Of a DNA stretch of 64,000 nt, positions 48,901-61,124 are shown piece after piece (position 1 is the stretch's first letter; each line of letters begins with the position of its first letter). Below the pieces are notes generated by a model, which had not been told where the DNA came from, ran no database searches, and saw nothing but the letters and a program-made list of their open reading frames with translations. The DNA lies in NCBI GenBank assembly GCA_020543525.1, contig JAHYIO010000037.1, forward strand, positions 1,178,001-1,242,000, in the 5' to 3' direction. The stretch comes from Coriolopsis trogii (lineage: Eukaryota; Basidiomycota; Agaricomycetes; Polyporales; Polyporaceae). A program made the position numbers and the translations under genes.

Positions 48901-51900
48901 GCTGCTCTAATAGACGACTTGTGAGTACTTGAGGGCTACGAGTTCATGGATCGCTTCTTACCTTCGACCACCTAGCGACGACAACTGGTGTGTATTTCTC
49001 AAACACTTCACGGAAGCAGTACAGCACGTCACTGGGCAGATTGTGGACGTACGACTGGCTTCAGAGACCGATCATTCGCTTCTGCAAGACGAGATTGATC
49101 AGCTCCGAGCGACAGTGGACACGTTGATTGCAGAGGTGCGTAGGGATAGATGTAGCAGGAAGCAAGGTCTGACATTCCAGGTCGACGCAGCGCACGGGCC
49201 TTCGCGATCAGCTTGATCAACAAACAGCGGAACTCAACACCCTCAGATCTATCCCTGCTATTCCCCCTTCCATAGGACGAGCGGCTGGCAGAGGCAACCC
49301 CGAGGTTTGTCATCATCGCCTAGCAGCTACTTTCAGCTCATCTCACAATATTCTACAAAGTCAACACAAGGATTCCACGGCCTCGTTCAACGGCTCGTTC
49401 AGAAGGAGAAGCAAGTTTTGCAGCTTCAAAGCGAACTCGATCGTCTCAAAGCGCAGAACCCCGCCGATTCGCGGGAGAATGTTAGTATCGAAGAATATCA
49501 TGACGATGACTTCGCTTATCAAGCTATTTAGGACGATCGCGCAAGGCGAGAACGCGACAGAGTCAAGTGGCATACTTTGAACGAGGAGATTGCCAACCTC
49601 AAGGCGCAGACACAGGATCTTCAGACCGCGATAGGCATCAAGGAGAAGGAGGTCGTATATCTGAAGCGTGCCATGGAATCCGTCTACTCTCGTTTCCGAT
49701 CAAGAGAAGAGAGTAGAGAGTCCGAGAACCGAGACGCTGAGTTCGACGCGCAGATGATGGCTAGTCGTGCCATTGACAGTCTGACTAAGAAGGATGAGGA
49801 GATTGCGGCACTTCAGGCCCAAATTGAAGACCTCAAGGTGCAATTGGCCGCTAAACCCAAGTTTATTACGGAGAAGGACTACAAGTCTCAGGTTGCCCCT
49901 CCGCCGCCGCCGCCGCCGCCACCTGCACCAAAGCCCAACCGTGCAGCTACTGCGCCCGTTAGTGGCTTGCCCAATGTTGGTGACTCTGGTTTGCGCTCTC
50001 CTCCCCCTCCTCCCCCTCCTCCCCCTCCACCGCCAGCACCGAGACCGCCTCCGTTGCGCACTCTTTCAATGGAGCTTGCGCCTTCGAGCAATGGTATCAG
50101 TTCGCCTCCACCACCACCACCCCCACCTCCGCCACCACCGATGTCCCCTACGTTTGCTTCTTCGACTTCTCCGCCTCCGCCTCCGCCGCCTCCACCACCG
50201 CCTCCGCCTCCGCCACCAGCAGCCGGAATGGGACCGCCTCCTCCGCCTCCACCCCCACCCCCACCGGCGCCTGGCCCGCCTCCGCCCCCCATTAACGGCG
50301 GAGGGCCTCCTCCCCCACCACCCCCTCCGTCCTCCTGGAAAGCTATCGGGCCTCCCAAGATCGTCAAACGTCCAGCCAAGCGTCTCAAGCCGTTCTTCTG
50401 GAACAAGCTGAATGCGCCTGCACTCCCGGCCACCGTTTGGGGAGAGATCCCTGCCGACGTTCCATTCGATCTGGAGGACCTCGAGTCGACATTCGCCATT
50501 GAGAATATTGCCTCTTCGAGTTCGCAGATGAGCGTGACTTCACCCAAAAAGCAGAATGTGACAACGTTGCTGGACATCACGCGTGCCAATAATATTGGTG
50601 AGTGGTCTACATAGAGGTAAATCGTGACGCTTATATTGTCTTAAGCCATCATGCTCTCGCGAATCAAGGTTGGGTTGGCGGACATCCGCAAAGCGCTCCT
50701 CGAGCTGGACGATCAGAGGTTGTCTATCGACGACCTACGGGCTATCGGCCGACAGCTACCGACGCCAGAAGAGGTGACCAGACTGAAGGATTTCGGCGAC
50801 GTGAGCAAGTTGGCGAAGTCGGACCAGTATTTCAGCCAGATCATGACCATTCCGCGGTTGTCGGAGCGTCTAGAGTGCATGCTGTACAGGCGCAAGCTGG
50901 AGCTGGAGGTCGAGGAGATACGCCCGGAGTTGAATATCGTGCATATGGCTGCCAAGGAACTGCGATCGTCGACGAAGTTCAAGCGCGTTCTTCAGGTGCG
51001 GACGTCAATGCTATAGAATACGCAGGTTGCTAATGACCTATGCTTGCTATAGGCTGTTCTAGCCGTCGGCAATGCCCTCAATAACTCGACATTCCGGGGT
51101 GGTGCACGAGGCTTCCAACTCGACGCATTGCTCAAGGCTAGTTGTATGACTCTGTCCTGCCGTTCTGTGGTCTGACATGTGCACTACAGCTCAAGGAGAC
51201 GAAGACGGTGAAGGCGACCAAAGAATGCCCGACACTGTTGCACTACCTCGCCAAAGTCTTGCTGAGGAGCGATCCCTCACTCGTTATGTTCATCGAGGAG
51301 ATGCCACATGTGGAAGCTGCCGCTAGAGGTCGGGATATTTGGTTTCTCCCCTAGCTCATGACTGACAGCTGCATTCAGTCTCTGTGCAAACTATTCTGGC
51401 TTCCGTGCAGTCTCTAGTAGGTGGAATGAAGCAGGTGGACGAGGAAATTCGACAGCTTCAACAGATGCGCATACCCCAGGATAGGTTCGTTGTCGTCATG
51501 CAGGTGAGTGCGATGCGCCCTCGACGTCATGATGCGGACACTCATTGTCGCCATAGCCCTTCGCAATCCAAATGAGCTCCGTGGTGGAGTCTTTGAAGAA
51601 TATGTCGACGTCTCTGGACAACGAGCTCCGTGCTCTCCTCGCGTTCTTCGGAGAAGTGCCCGACTCGCCAGACGCGCCTAAGCCCGAAGACTTCTTCGGC
51701 CTCATCCTCTCCTTCTCGTCCTCCTTGCAGAAGGCCGCTCTCGAGGTGCACGATGCGATGCAGAAGCTGGAGCCTCCTTCTCCCAAGATCACTGTCGAGG
51801 AACCATCCTCTCCTACATCAGAAGAAGGGGTGAGTACTGTGAAGTCATGGGTTGGTGACAGTAATCTGACCGTGTTGCAGACGATCAAGGGCAAGGAGGG

Positions 51901-52090
51901 CGATACGTTGCGTCCGCCCACCAGTTCGCACAGTCGTGCCACAGGCCGGTCTATCGGCCGTGGAGACCTCGACCAGGCTATTCGCAGCATGCGCTCTGGG
52001 AGGCGGAGAGAGCGCAATCCCGCATCTCGTCCGCTCAGCAAGATATTCGTGGACGGGGCGAGCGCGAGACAAAGTCGGATATTTGAGTGA
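45987..52090 (+). CDS. Diaphanous-related formin (Bni1/SepA type)
   Basis: Seventeen exons starting 45987-46221, 46266-46631, 46691-47208, 47263-48012, 48069-48485, 48545-48798, 48852-48920, 48976-49135, 49191-49304, 49361-49480, 49532-50597, 50646-50995, 51053-51136, 51190-51328, 51379-51503, 51557-51829, 51881-52090; 5250 nt, 1749 residues. Order: ubiquitin-like/Ras-binding-like N-terminus, GBD/FH3 (KRYLLEQNQ, KLVKHLISLRVHLSTANLAW, FEEAFRFQELI), coiled coil, polyproline FH1 (about 1121-1270), FH2 (RLKPFFWNKL, VTTLLDITRANNIAIML, AVGNALNNSTFRGGARGFQL), and an Arg-rich DAD-like tail (QAIRSMRSGRRRERN). It nucleates and elongates unbranched actin at tips and septa under Rho control. The intron at 51137-51189 starts GC; the one at 51830-51880 is 51 nt, stop-free and frame-neutral. 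Confidence 0.94.
49898..50331 (+). repeat. CCN-repeat tract encoding the formin FH1 polyproline region
   Basis: Six or more runs of 7 to 16 Pro codons (CCT/CCG/CCA/CCC mixed) separated by short Ala/Gly/Arg spacers. Coding, but low complexity, and the source of long antisense poly-Gly ORFs. Synonymous interruption suggests selection against perfect repeats. It binds profilin-actin in the protein. Confidence 0.9.
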
Positions 52091-52317
52091 TTGGAGGGAT
52101 CTATGCGGTTCAAGTATCTGCTGCATATATCTACACACTTGCTATACGGGGACGGACATGAGTAGATCTATTGTCCTGTTGTGTTGTTTAAGTGTCTATC
52201 GTGGTCATGACATCTGCTGTATCTAGTCAATCAAACCATAACTAACGAATGTAATGATCGTTCCATCCATACCCGCTGACGACACGTGTCCAAACTGTGT
52301 ATACCATCGGGAGGATG

Positions 52318-53744
52318 TCATTCGTTCAACGGAGACACCTGGTCGCATCTCGCAATGCAGTTCAAGAAGAACTCGAAGAACCCGTCCACCTTGATGATGA
52401 ATGGATCAGCAACAGCGCTCTTCTATATAGGTGTACTCACGTCAAGCTTCTCCGCAACCATGCAGTTCTTCCCGCTTCGACCCCACGAGTCATCGCACGA
52501 GCGATAGTTCCACACGTCCACAACGGTCTCGCCTGCGGTGTGCGCCCCGCTCAGCTCGACATCGACCCTGTACCGATGGCAGGCAAAGAGCTCCGGGTGG
52601 GCGACGTACGCGATCGTGAGCGCGTCGTGTAATGGGGGGCCGTCGACGAAGCCGAACGTAGACTTGTAGGACTCGGCGAAGAAGCCGATGAGGGTGGAGA
52701 GCATGTGCCGGAGGGGCGTGGATGCTCGAGGGAGTGGCTCGCTGATCGCTAACGGGGCTGTGGAGGTACCGGTACTAGGGGAGAGGAGGCGAGCGAGGAT
52801 GGGGCGGGTGACGATGGCGGTATGGGTGACGTTGAGAGGAATCATTGTCTTCTTGACTGGAACATCCAGGACGATCTGGGCAGCTTCGGCTAGAATGTAA
52901 GAAGTTAGACCTGTAGTGTCGCGAGCGTGTACGCGATGGTGGTGGGCACGCACGGTCGCATAGGATGTTGAATTCTGTGGTGGTTGGCGGTGTCAGTTCC
53001 GTTGAGCTGGGGGGTTTATATAACCATGACGCTGACCTGCGGAAGGAGAACGGTTGCCGATACCGACACCACCGCCCATGAAGACAAACTCCTCTGCATC
53101 CAGGCATCAGTGTAGCTGTATCCCAAGGGTCGAACGAAGAGTATACGAACCGATAGCGTCCAGAAGATCTGTATACACACTGACGAAAAGAGCGATGTTG
53201 GTCATGGGACCAGAAGACACGATAGTAACCTTGCTTCCTTGGCCATTGATCCAAGTAGTGGAGATGGCCTTCGCCATGGCTTCCAGTGCACGGACAGGGG
53301 AGCCATGAGCCGCGAGACGCGCCTGTACGCCTGGACTGTCGGCAGGAGGAAGTCCCTCGACTCCACCCAAGCCGTCAAGGCCGTGTATCTCGGGATCGTG
53401 TCGTTCGGGCCGTATGAGAGGCTTCTGTGCGCCAGGACAAACTCGGATGTGGTCTGGAGCTGCGAAAGCGTATAGGCATCGTGCAGCATTGTTGTTGGTG
53501 TTGTCTGCGCTAGCGTTACCATGTACCTGGATTAGTGTAGCCGATGAGTACGGTTGTCCTCATTGTATGTCTCGCCGAGCTCCCGAGCGTACAGTTGATA
53601 CACCAAGAAGTGTCATATCTGGACACTGGACTGCCAGCATGATTGCTGTGGCATCATCATGTCCCTGGAATAGCAGATGAATGGCGGATGAGCGAGGATG
53701 TATGCATGGCTTACAGGGTCACAGTCGAGCCAGATGTACTTCAT
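52318..53744 (-). CDS. Inosine-uridine preferring nucleoside hydrolase
   Basis: Seven exons (53744-53715, 53664-53593, 53526-53151, 53093-53037, 52974-52954, 52889-52441, 52389-52318), 1077 nt, 358 residues. The calcium-site signature DCDPGHDDATAIML starts at residue 7, followed by LLGVSTVHGNASADNTNNNA, VTIVSSGPMTNIAL, FVFMGGGVGIGNRSPSAEFN and the active-site region DGPPLHDALTIAYV. The enzyme hydrolyses ribonucleosides to base and ribose in purine/pyrimidine salvage. Both calcium-binding Asp residues and the C-terminal Asp (in HDALTIA) are intact. Cytosolic, no targeting signal. One exon is 21 nt. Confidence 0.95.
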
Positions 53745-54084
53745 GGCAGGTTGGAAGCAGTAGAATCTAGTCGTTCCGAGATCTGAGGTTATCCTTATCA
53801 GTGTGGTACGGCGATCCCGCCTTCTCTCGTTGCTGTACTTGAGCTCGCACTCGAGACCCAAATCTCTATCATTCACGCAAGTTCTGCGTACTGAGCGACA
53901 ATAACTGTTGAGCTGCAGACAAATGCGTACGATCTGCTTGAGTATTACGAGTCTACGATAATGAGCGCCTAATACAGGGCGTCATAAGCATGTGCGGTGA
54001 TTATGTAAGCCATTTTTTGTGGAGAAGGAGTTTGCGACAAACGGCCATCGGGGACAGTCACAGTGGTTGCCAGTTCAACCCAGC
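53745..54084. promoter_or_regulatory. Divergent promoter, nucleoside hydrolase / RRN3
   Basis: 340 bp between opposite starts, AT-richer than the genes; no clear TATA box. Inferred shared regulatory region. Confidence 0.4.
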
Positions 54085-56818
54085 ATGGATCCTCACTCTC
54101 GCTTTTCTCACTTCAACGCTCGCCAGACTAAGGCTGGTCCCCTCCCATCCGCTTCAAGGCACATGGAACAGCCAGCTAAACCACGCATCGGTCTCGACAA
54201 TCTCCCATCCAAGAGCGGTCCCAAGACTCCCTCTACTCCCAGGAGATTATCCTCCGCATCATCCGGTGGTACTATACTTGCCGAGAGACCGATTGCTACC
54301 AACTCTAGGATCAAGCAAGGTCCGTCTGTTGTATGAGGGAAGATATACGAGGTTCTGAATCTCCTCTACAGACGAACAGTATCGGAAGGACATGCACCTT
54401 GCGTTCGTAAACAACGCTCTTCAGATGAAAGCCATGGTGAGTAGTTGTCGCCTCGCCATTTCATGGACACCCATAACCTGCGTTGCACAGGGAATCAGTG
54501 ATGCGTTCGATGAACTTGTCGACCAGTTCAATCCAAGGAAGATTACCAAGGTCACTCCAGACGCGCCCTCTCCTGCACCACAACTCCGTCTCTGGATCCT
54601 TGCCCTATCACATGCCGTTTCTCGATTAGAGCGCGTTCACGCCGCTTTGGTAGAAGCTATCGTCAATATGCCATGGACCACGATGGACAGCAGCTTTGTC
54701 AAGTCCTACACCAACTTCATCGCCACGCTCGTCAGTGCGAAACCCGAATATCTGTCATTAGTTCTTGGGCGAATTGCTCAGGGTCTCACATATCGTATGT
54801 CTTCTCCGCCGTGATTACAACTCCCGTGTTCACTTGCCTGCAGAATCCGGTCTGCAAGCACTCGACACGGGACTTCCGGAGAGCTCCGCCAAACCCCTTA
54901 CACGTCGAATCATCTACGATCGCATCCATTACCTCCTCAGACATCTCATTGCTCTTGTGCCCACATGTCCCTCCACCCTGCATCCCTTGCTCTCGCGCAA
55001 TTTCCCTCATAAGCGGGAGAACCAAGTGGCACAAGTGACGTACATCCGGAACCTGCTCCGCGTGACAGAGTACTGTCCCGAGATCGCAGACCGTATTCTT
55101 TCCCTAGTCATCGACCGAGCTATACAGATTGATGTGAGTCCTTATTCAGCATCATAGAAGTCTTGCTCATCTGGCTTCTAGGTTGAGATCCAGGTTGAGT
55201 TAGAGGAACTGGAGGAGCAGCTGGAATCGGAGGAACAGGGCGGAGTGTTCGACCTAGATCCATTTGATACTGTACTTGGCCAAGAGGGTGACGAGAGCGA
55301 ATCCGAGGAAGAGGACGATGAGGACGGAGACAATTTGAGTGATCTCTCGTCCGACGCAGGCGGTGATCCAGACGATGACGAGGGCCAGGACGATGTCGCG
55401 ACCGACTTCCAGCACATACAGGGCATGGTCAACAAACTCGACTCCATCCTCAAAGTCATCTTCGACCACTTCAATCACGCCCACGCCGCAACTGACCCCG
55501 CTATCCCTCCATCATCGCAGGACTCCTCGGTTCGCGCCGATTCCCCAAGTCTCCTTACGCCGACCCTAGAGCTCCCCCGCCCGTTCTCCCCAACGACACT
55601 CGAAGAGGGCAAAGCCATCCGGCGCGCGCAGTTCCACACGCTTCTCGCGATCTTCGACCGCACCATCCTCCGCACGTTCAAGTCCCGGTACACGCAGTTC
55701 GTTGTCTTCTGGTACTCCTCCCTCGACCCCGAGTTCGCGGACCTCTTCCAGGGCATGCTTGTCTCCAAGTCGCTCCTCGAGGAGGACCAGCCGCCCGTGA
55801 CGCGCGCGGCCGCTGCAAGCTACATCGCGAGCTTCGTGTCGCGCGCCCAGTTCGTCGACCGCGAGGGCGCGCGCCGCGTCGTCTCCGTCCTGTGCAACTT
55901 TTTGAGGGCGCAGCTGGACGTGTTCGACGCGGCGGCGCAGATGCAGATGCAGATGGGTCTGGGTTCGGGCATGGACATGGGCATGGGCATCATGGGCTTT
56001 GGGGCGAACGCGGCGCAGCACAGTGTGTTCTACGCCGTCGCGCAGGCCGTGTTCCTCATCTTCTGCTTCCGCTGGCGGGATCTGCTCGAGGAGCCGGACC
56101 AGGAAGAGGATGCGGACGAATTCGCGCCCGCCCAGGCCCCCACGAAGAAGTGGATGCCGGAGCTTGATGTTATTCAGCGCGTCGTCACGTCCGACCTCAA
56201 CCCACTCAAGGTGCGCCTTCCTTCGCAATCTCTTCCTTTCATATCGTGCACTGACCTGATATGCCGCTTGGAAAGGTCTGCTCGTCGAACGTCGTCATGC
56301 AGTTTGCGCGCGTCGCGCACGCGACAGGCTTTGTCTATTGCTACTCAATCATGGAGGCGAACCGCCGCTCCGACTACGCTCCCTCCTCTTCCACATCCGC
56401 CCCTGCCTCGGTCAGCGCTTCGATTAGGAGGGGGCCCACGCCGTCGAAAGCCCGCCTACTTGCGATGGAACAAGCGATGACGTCCGAGCTCAACACGTTC
56501 TTCCCATTTGACCCGTACAAGCTGCCCCGCTCGGGGTCGTACATTCAGGGCGTGTACCGAGAGTGGTCGTCTGTTGCCATAGACGAGGACGAGGATGACG
56601 AAGAGGATGAGGACGACGACGACGAAGGTGACGATGGGGAGGAAGGAGATGACGAAGAGACAGTTGGGGACCCTATCGGGATCGCTGTGAACGGTGTGAG
56701 GGCATCCTCGCAGCCGGCGGACGAGACTGAGGGCCTAGGGGAGTCGTTGGGAGGCATGAGCATTAGCCCCGCAGTGCCGGTTCAACAGCAGCAGAGCCAC
56801 GTATTGGTAGTCACATAG
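54085..56818 (+). CDS. RRN3: RNA polymerase I-specific initiation factor RRN3 (TIF-IA)
   Basis: Six exons (54085-54319, 54372-54436, 54491-54794, 54844-55133, 55182-56210, 56276-56818), 2466 nt, 821 residues. RRN3 bridges Pol I to the core factor at rDNA promoters in the nucleolus. HEAT-like core motifs: SYTNFIATLVSAKPEYLSLV, RIHYLLRHLIALVPT, SRYTQFVVFWYSSLDPEFAD, VTRAAAASYIASFVSRAQFV and the family's FYAVAQAVFLIFCFRW, ending with TFFPFDPYKLPRSGSYIQ. Two long acidic tracts (near residues 320-370 and in the C-terminus) and a Met/Gly/Gln-rich insertion (55941-56001) enlarge it beyond yeast RRN3 (627). The N-terminus is basic and Ser/Pro-rich. Confidence 0.94.
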
Positions 56819-57159
56819 GTGGCCGGCAGTGCTGTCTCGTCGCCGTCAAAAGTTTTTGGGTGTCACAATATGTACTTACGTGTCTTGTTGTCGCTTTGCT
56901 CTCGTGGAATGCTTGTCATTTTGTTCGCAATGTTGAATCGCTTAGTCGAGGTATCCAGTGTGAATCTTGGAAATGAAAAGGGCGTTCTATGGTCTGCTGC
57001 AGGCCCTATGCAACAATGCGACAGCTGATGATGATGATGATGATAAACAACTTGAAAGCAATATGCTGGATCAATGCAACACTGTTCGACAGGGATCATC
57101 TATTGTGCGGCGCATCGTCATCGTCCACCGTTCATTATAGGAATATACCATAGGAACGC
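56819..57159. other. Convergent 3' region, RRN3 / lipin
   Basis: 341 bases, AT-rich, no gene. Holds 3' flanks of both genes and a short TGA/GAT microsatellite. Confidence 0.45.
57026..57044. repeat. Short trinucleotide microsatellite (TGA)n
   Basis: Six consecutive TGA units (ATC/TCA on the other strand) in the non-coding gap between convergent genes. Confidence 0.85.
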
Positions 57160-60100
57160 TCAAATGTAGTCCACGTTCTTCATCTCGCCTGCAGCGAATA
57201 TCGCCTCGTCAAACGCTTCGTCTGGGACGTCCTCCTCGTTCTCTCCCTCGTAGCCATGATCTTCATCGTCCTCGTCCTCCTCGTCCTCCCCAAACACCAT
57301 CTCATCCTCGGACCCGGGTTGAGAACCGGGGAGTGAGCCAGGCATGCTCGTCACGCTGCGCCGTCTCCGCCGCCTCCGGCGCGCCTTCTCCACATCGTCC
57401 TCTTCCTCGTCGTACTCCGAGTCCGAGTCCTGCAGCGTCGGGCTGCTCGAACGGGGGCTGCCAACCGTCGACGATGACGACTGGGTGAGGTTCGCGAGCG
57501 TGTTGCTCAGCCGCTCAAAGGACGACATCTGCCTCAGGCGAGCCTCGTTCGCGCTCGCGTTGTGCGCGCTGGCCTGCACCGAGCCTTCTGTCGCGGGCGG
57601 GGGGAGCGTGAAGGTCTTCGTGGGCTGGCGACTGCTCACCAAACTGAAGTTCCGGATGCGCGCGAACGCGCTTTGGTTCGACGTGTCCGATCGTGCGCTG
57701 AGCGCGGGCGAGGGTGGGGAGAGGTCCGGGAGGGGGAAGTCCTGCACGGGGGCCTTCCAGTAGTTGAAGTCGGTGTACTCGGACGCCCATTTGCGGTTGA
57801 TGGGTGGGAACATCTGATCGACGAGGTCGGTCATGTGGATGTATGAGGACTTGTACCCGGCGAGCTCGAGGAGCTCCATCTTGACCTCGCCGGAGGAGTC
57901 GATGGTGAAGATGCGGGAGCTCGGAACGTTGACGCTCCGGTAGGAGAGGGCGTCGGTGATGCGGTTGCCGAAGCCTGCGTAGAAGGGATTATGGGCTGGG
58001 CCACCGAACAGCTTCTGGATGTCGCGCAGACATGCCATCTTGAAAACTTCAGGCTTTCGCATAATCACCTCTCTGAAACATGGACATGAGTACCACCACT
58101 TTGTCAACACGCTACAAGACAAACCGATGTAGAGAAGCCATAAGCCGGTCAGGGCTCATGATAACAGGTCCTTCGGGCAGTTGGTACTCGTTCTGCTTGA
58201 TGCCCTTCAAGTATTCTCGAGTGGAGTCTGCTTGTCCGATAGCCCTGGATGTCAGGTACATAATTTTGTACCCGTTGCGACAGATGTCGGTATAGAGCTT
58301 GGCAACGCCGACATGTGTCCAATCCCGACCGATCATCGTGAATACATGGCCCAATGCGTCCGACCTTCAAATGCTGTCAGTACAAGCTGTGTGTACGGTG
58401 CTCACGCTGCTTACTTGGTGATCGTGCCGTCGATGTCTGACACAACTACAGAGTCCGTGTAGTCCCATACGAAAAGCCTTGCCGAGCAAGCGGCCACTCC
58501 AGTAGCTGATAGTGAGAATGTGACAGAGTTCGCGCCAGGTTTTAGGTTCAGGGATTTCTAGGTCGAGCGAGTCAACGACACGACGCTCATGTTTCTATAC
58601 CTTGACCTACCAACTGGTCAGATGTTAGCCGCAGCGTCTTCGCAAACCTCTTGTCGGATTCGGCTTCAGGGATGGATGGCGGAATGCGCGATACAGACTT
58701 CGCGTCGTCTCGTGTGGCAGGAAGCGGAGGCGCAGATGCCGAAGTGTTCGTCCGACGCATTGGCGCATCTGCCTCTCCCATGGACTTCGGTTTCTACGTT
58801 TGACTGTAAGTGAACTGTTCGTACGACACGTAGAGTCGGAAGCCTACCTCCCCGATAGCCGACGGGTCTGAACTTGTATGCGTGAGATCAGGTCGTGTAT
58901 TCTCCGCTCTCCGACTGCGGCTCCACCACCGGACCCATGATGAAGACGTGGGTGTCCTTGTCCCATCCTTGGAGCCTGTATCTGACTCGATGGCTGACGC
59001 TGTTGTCGCGCGTTTCAACCGCCGTTCTGACGCAGGCTCGTCGCCATCAGACTTAACGGACTCGTCCTCCGAAAGCGGTTGTGGTGACACGGGACGAGAA
59101 GAGACCAGCGACTGCTGATCTAGCAGTGCACCCTCTCTCCATGTCACCAGAGCGTCCATCAAGGGGGAGCCATCTTCGCGCCGAATGTACCTGGATGAGA
59201 GTATGCATATCAGAAGCGCGTCTCACTGAAAAAATGAGAGGAAGTGCTACGTACTTGTCGCCTGCCCACCGAAGTACCAGGTTGTCGTCCTTCACAAGGC
59301 GCTCGTCATCAAGGAAGCGCATGAAGTCAATCTTGCCCTGCTCAAAGAACTTGTTGTCTTCTACTTCATCCTCGCCACCTAGCGTCCCTGCATGACCCCT
59401 GGTCCTCGACGATTGCTGTGGTACGATAGCAAGCTCGAACTCGACAGTCCGACCCTCGATAAAAACCCGGAAGCGTGTGTTATCGTTCTTGTCGACTGTT
59501 AGTCGTCCACCTACACCAAACGAGGCTGACTGGCTTGTCGCTCGTTCGCGCTCGAATAGAGCTGCACGCGTGCGAGCATGTTGCGCATCGGGAACTTCTG
59601 ACATCATACGTCCCTTGCCTTTACGTGTGCTGAGGTCGGTGGGTGTACCGGGAAGATGGCTGTGAGGATGGACATGTTGGAAAGTAGCACGTATGGGCGT
59701 CTTCTGCGGGAAGTTTCCCCAATCCCATGTGTACTCCTCAGTATCGGAGGTTTGGACAGTTGGTAGAGACGGGAGGTGTGGCCGACCTTCGATGCTTGAC
59801 GGTGTGCGTGTGGCGGTAGCGGAGGCGACGTGACGTGACGACGATGCTGCATTGTAATCGCCTTCATGTTCTGGAGGAGGCTCTGAGGTAGCACGAGGGA
59901 AGGGAACCAATGGAGGAGCTTCTAAAGCTGGTGATGGTGTTCCTGATGCCCAGTTCAATGAACGGACAGAATAGAGCAGCTGAACGGGACTTACTGGAGG
60001 GTCCTGGTGTTCTGTTAGGACTTGAAGTATCCGAATATGATGAACGTCGTGTTCTATTCGAGCTGGAACGTAATGTAGCGTCTGAAGCTTCCCGCCCGTG

Positions 60101-61124
60101 TGTTTGCGCATGATAGCCCTCCATATCGAATACCATTTCTTGGGCAGACCCTTCAGGTTATGGCACTTGAAAAAGTAGAGAGCGGTGCTCACTCTCAGTA
60201 TACCGCACATCCGGCGTATGCACATGCTCTGCTTCTGTCTCGGGGAGAATCTCGTCGCCCGGATCATTTGCGCTCGGAAATTCCACGCCGTTTGGCTCGG
60301 GCGCATCGGTGCGATTCGTGGTAGCATGATCCTTGCGACAGTTGCGCTCTCCCTCTTCCATATCCTTGAGATCCTCGATGACCATCATATCCTTCATTCT
60401 GTCTTCCTGTTCCTTCTCCGTCTCTCTTGCAATCCCTATCATGGCTTTACCGAGCAGTGCTGTCTTTGTGAGCAGACCTGGCGAATTGACATCCTGTGAT
60501 GATCTGCGCGAGTGTGAAGGGGGAGGAGGGGTGCCTGCGGAAGACCGTCCTTCGGGAGACGCGTTCAAGTCGAGGAACTCGGGTTCTTGGCTGCTCCCGG
60601 CAGCATCACGAGGAGGAGGGGACGCAGGTGCGGCACCGAATCTTCCTGTCTCTCGTGCTCTTGCGTTCGTCTCGCCAGGTTGGGTAGCCTCGAGGATGGG
60701 ACTGGTAACGAGGTTGTCTGGGACCTCTTCTTCGGTTTCAAAGACGAAGAAGGCTTCGCCGGCCTCGCCAATCTTCATGGAAAAGGGGACAAGTTGTCCA
60801 TTAACGAAGACGTCCACCTGTATGCATAAATATTGGCAATTGAATGCCAGAACTCGTAAGTCATGAATGCTGTATGCGCACCTTCTTGTCCTGTGGTCGC
60901 AGAACCTGCCATTTCCCAAACCGCACATGGAATGGGGAGCATACAAGCTCTGTCTCGTCATCCGAAAGAGGACTAATGGGACCTTGCGTGGGGTGTTCAG
61001 GCAAATGCTTGGGTCGACGGACTACGATGACGTCGATGGCGCCTGTGAGAGTGGAGGGGTTGAGGTCCTTGTAGTACTGGTAGGGAGCACTGATTGCGCT
61101 GACTGCACCACGAAGATAGTTCAT
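57160..61124 (-). CDS. Lipin-type phosphatidate phosphatase (PAH1/NED1)
   Basis: Nine exons (61124-60882, 60817-60193, 60150-59995, 59942-59255, 59190-58848, 58793-58611, 58557-58415, 58364-58125, 58072-57160), 3534 nt, 1177 residues. Mg-dependent phosphatidate phosphatase making diacylglycerol at ER/nuclear membranes. The N-LIP domain starts at the initiator (MNYLRGAVSAISAPYQYYKD, VDVFVNGQLVPFSMKIG); C-LIP carries the catalytic SDIDGTITKSDALGHV (DxDGT, about residue 787), YLTSRAIGQADSTREYL and FYAGFGNRITDALSYRSV. A highly acidic tail follows. Ser/Pro-rich middle segments are probable phosphorylation regions. The second intron is only 42 nt (60151-60192) but is needed to remove a TAA. Start fixed by N-LIP homology. 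Confidence 0.95.

Noticed and set aside
49888..50589. 233-codon minus-strand ORF of poly-Gly runs
   Set aside because: Mirror image of the formin FH1 polyproline tract.
55566..56228. 220-codon minus-strand ORF in RRN3
   Set aside because: Arg/His/Leu-rich antisense shadow of the GC-rich RRN3 exon 5.
59053..60327. 424-codon minus-strand ORF taken as one exon
   Set aside because: Only its 3' two thirds are lipin coding sequence; the first part is out of frame with the spliced gene and includes two introns.
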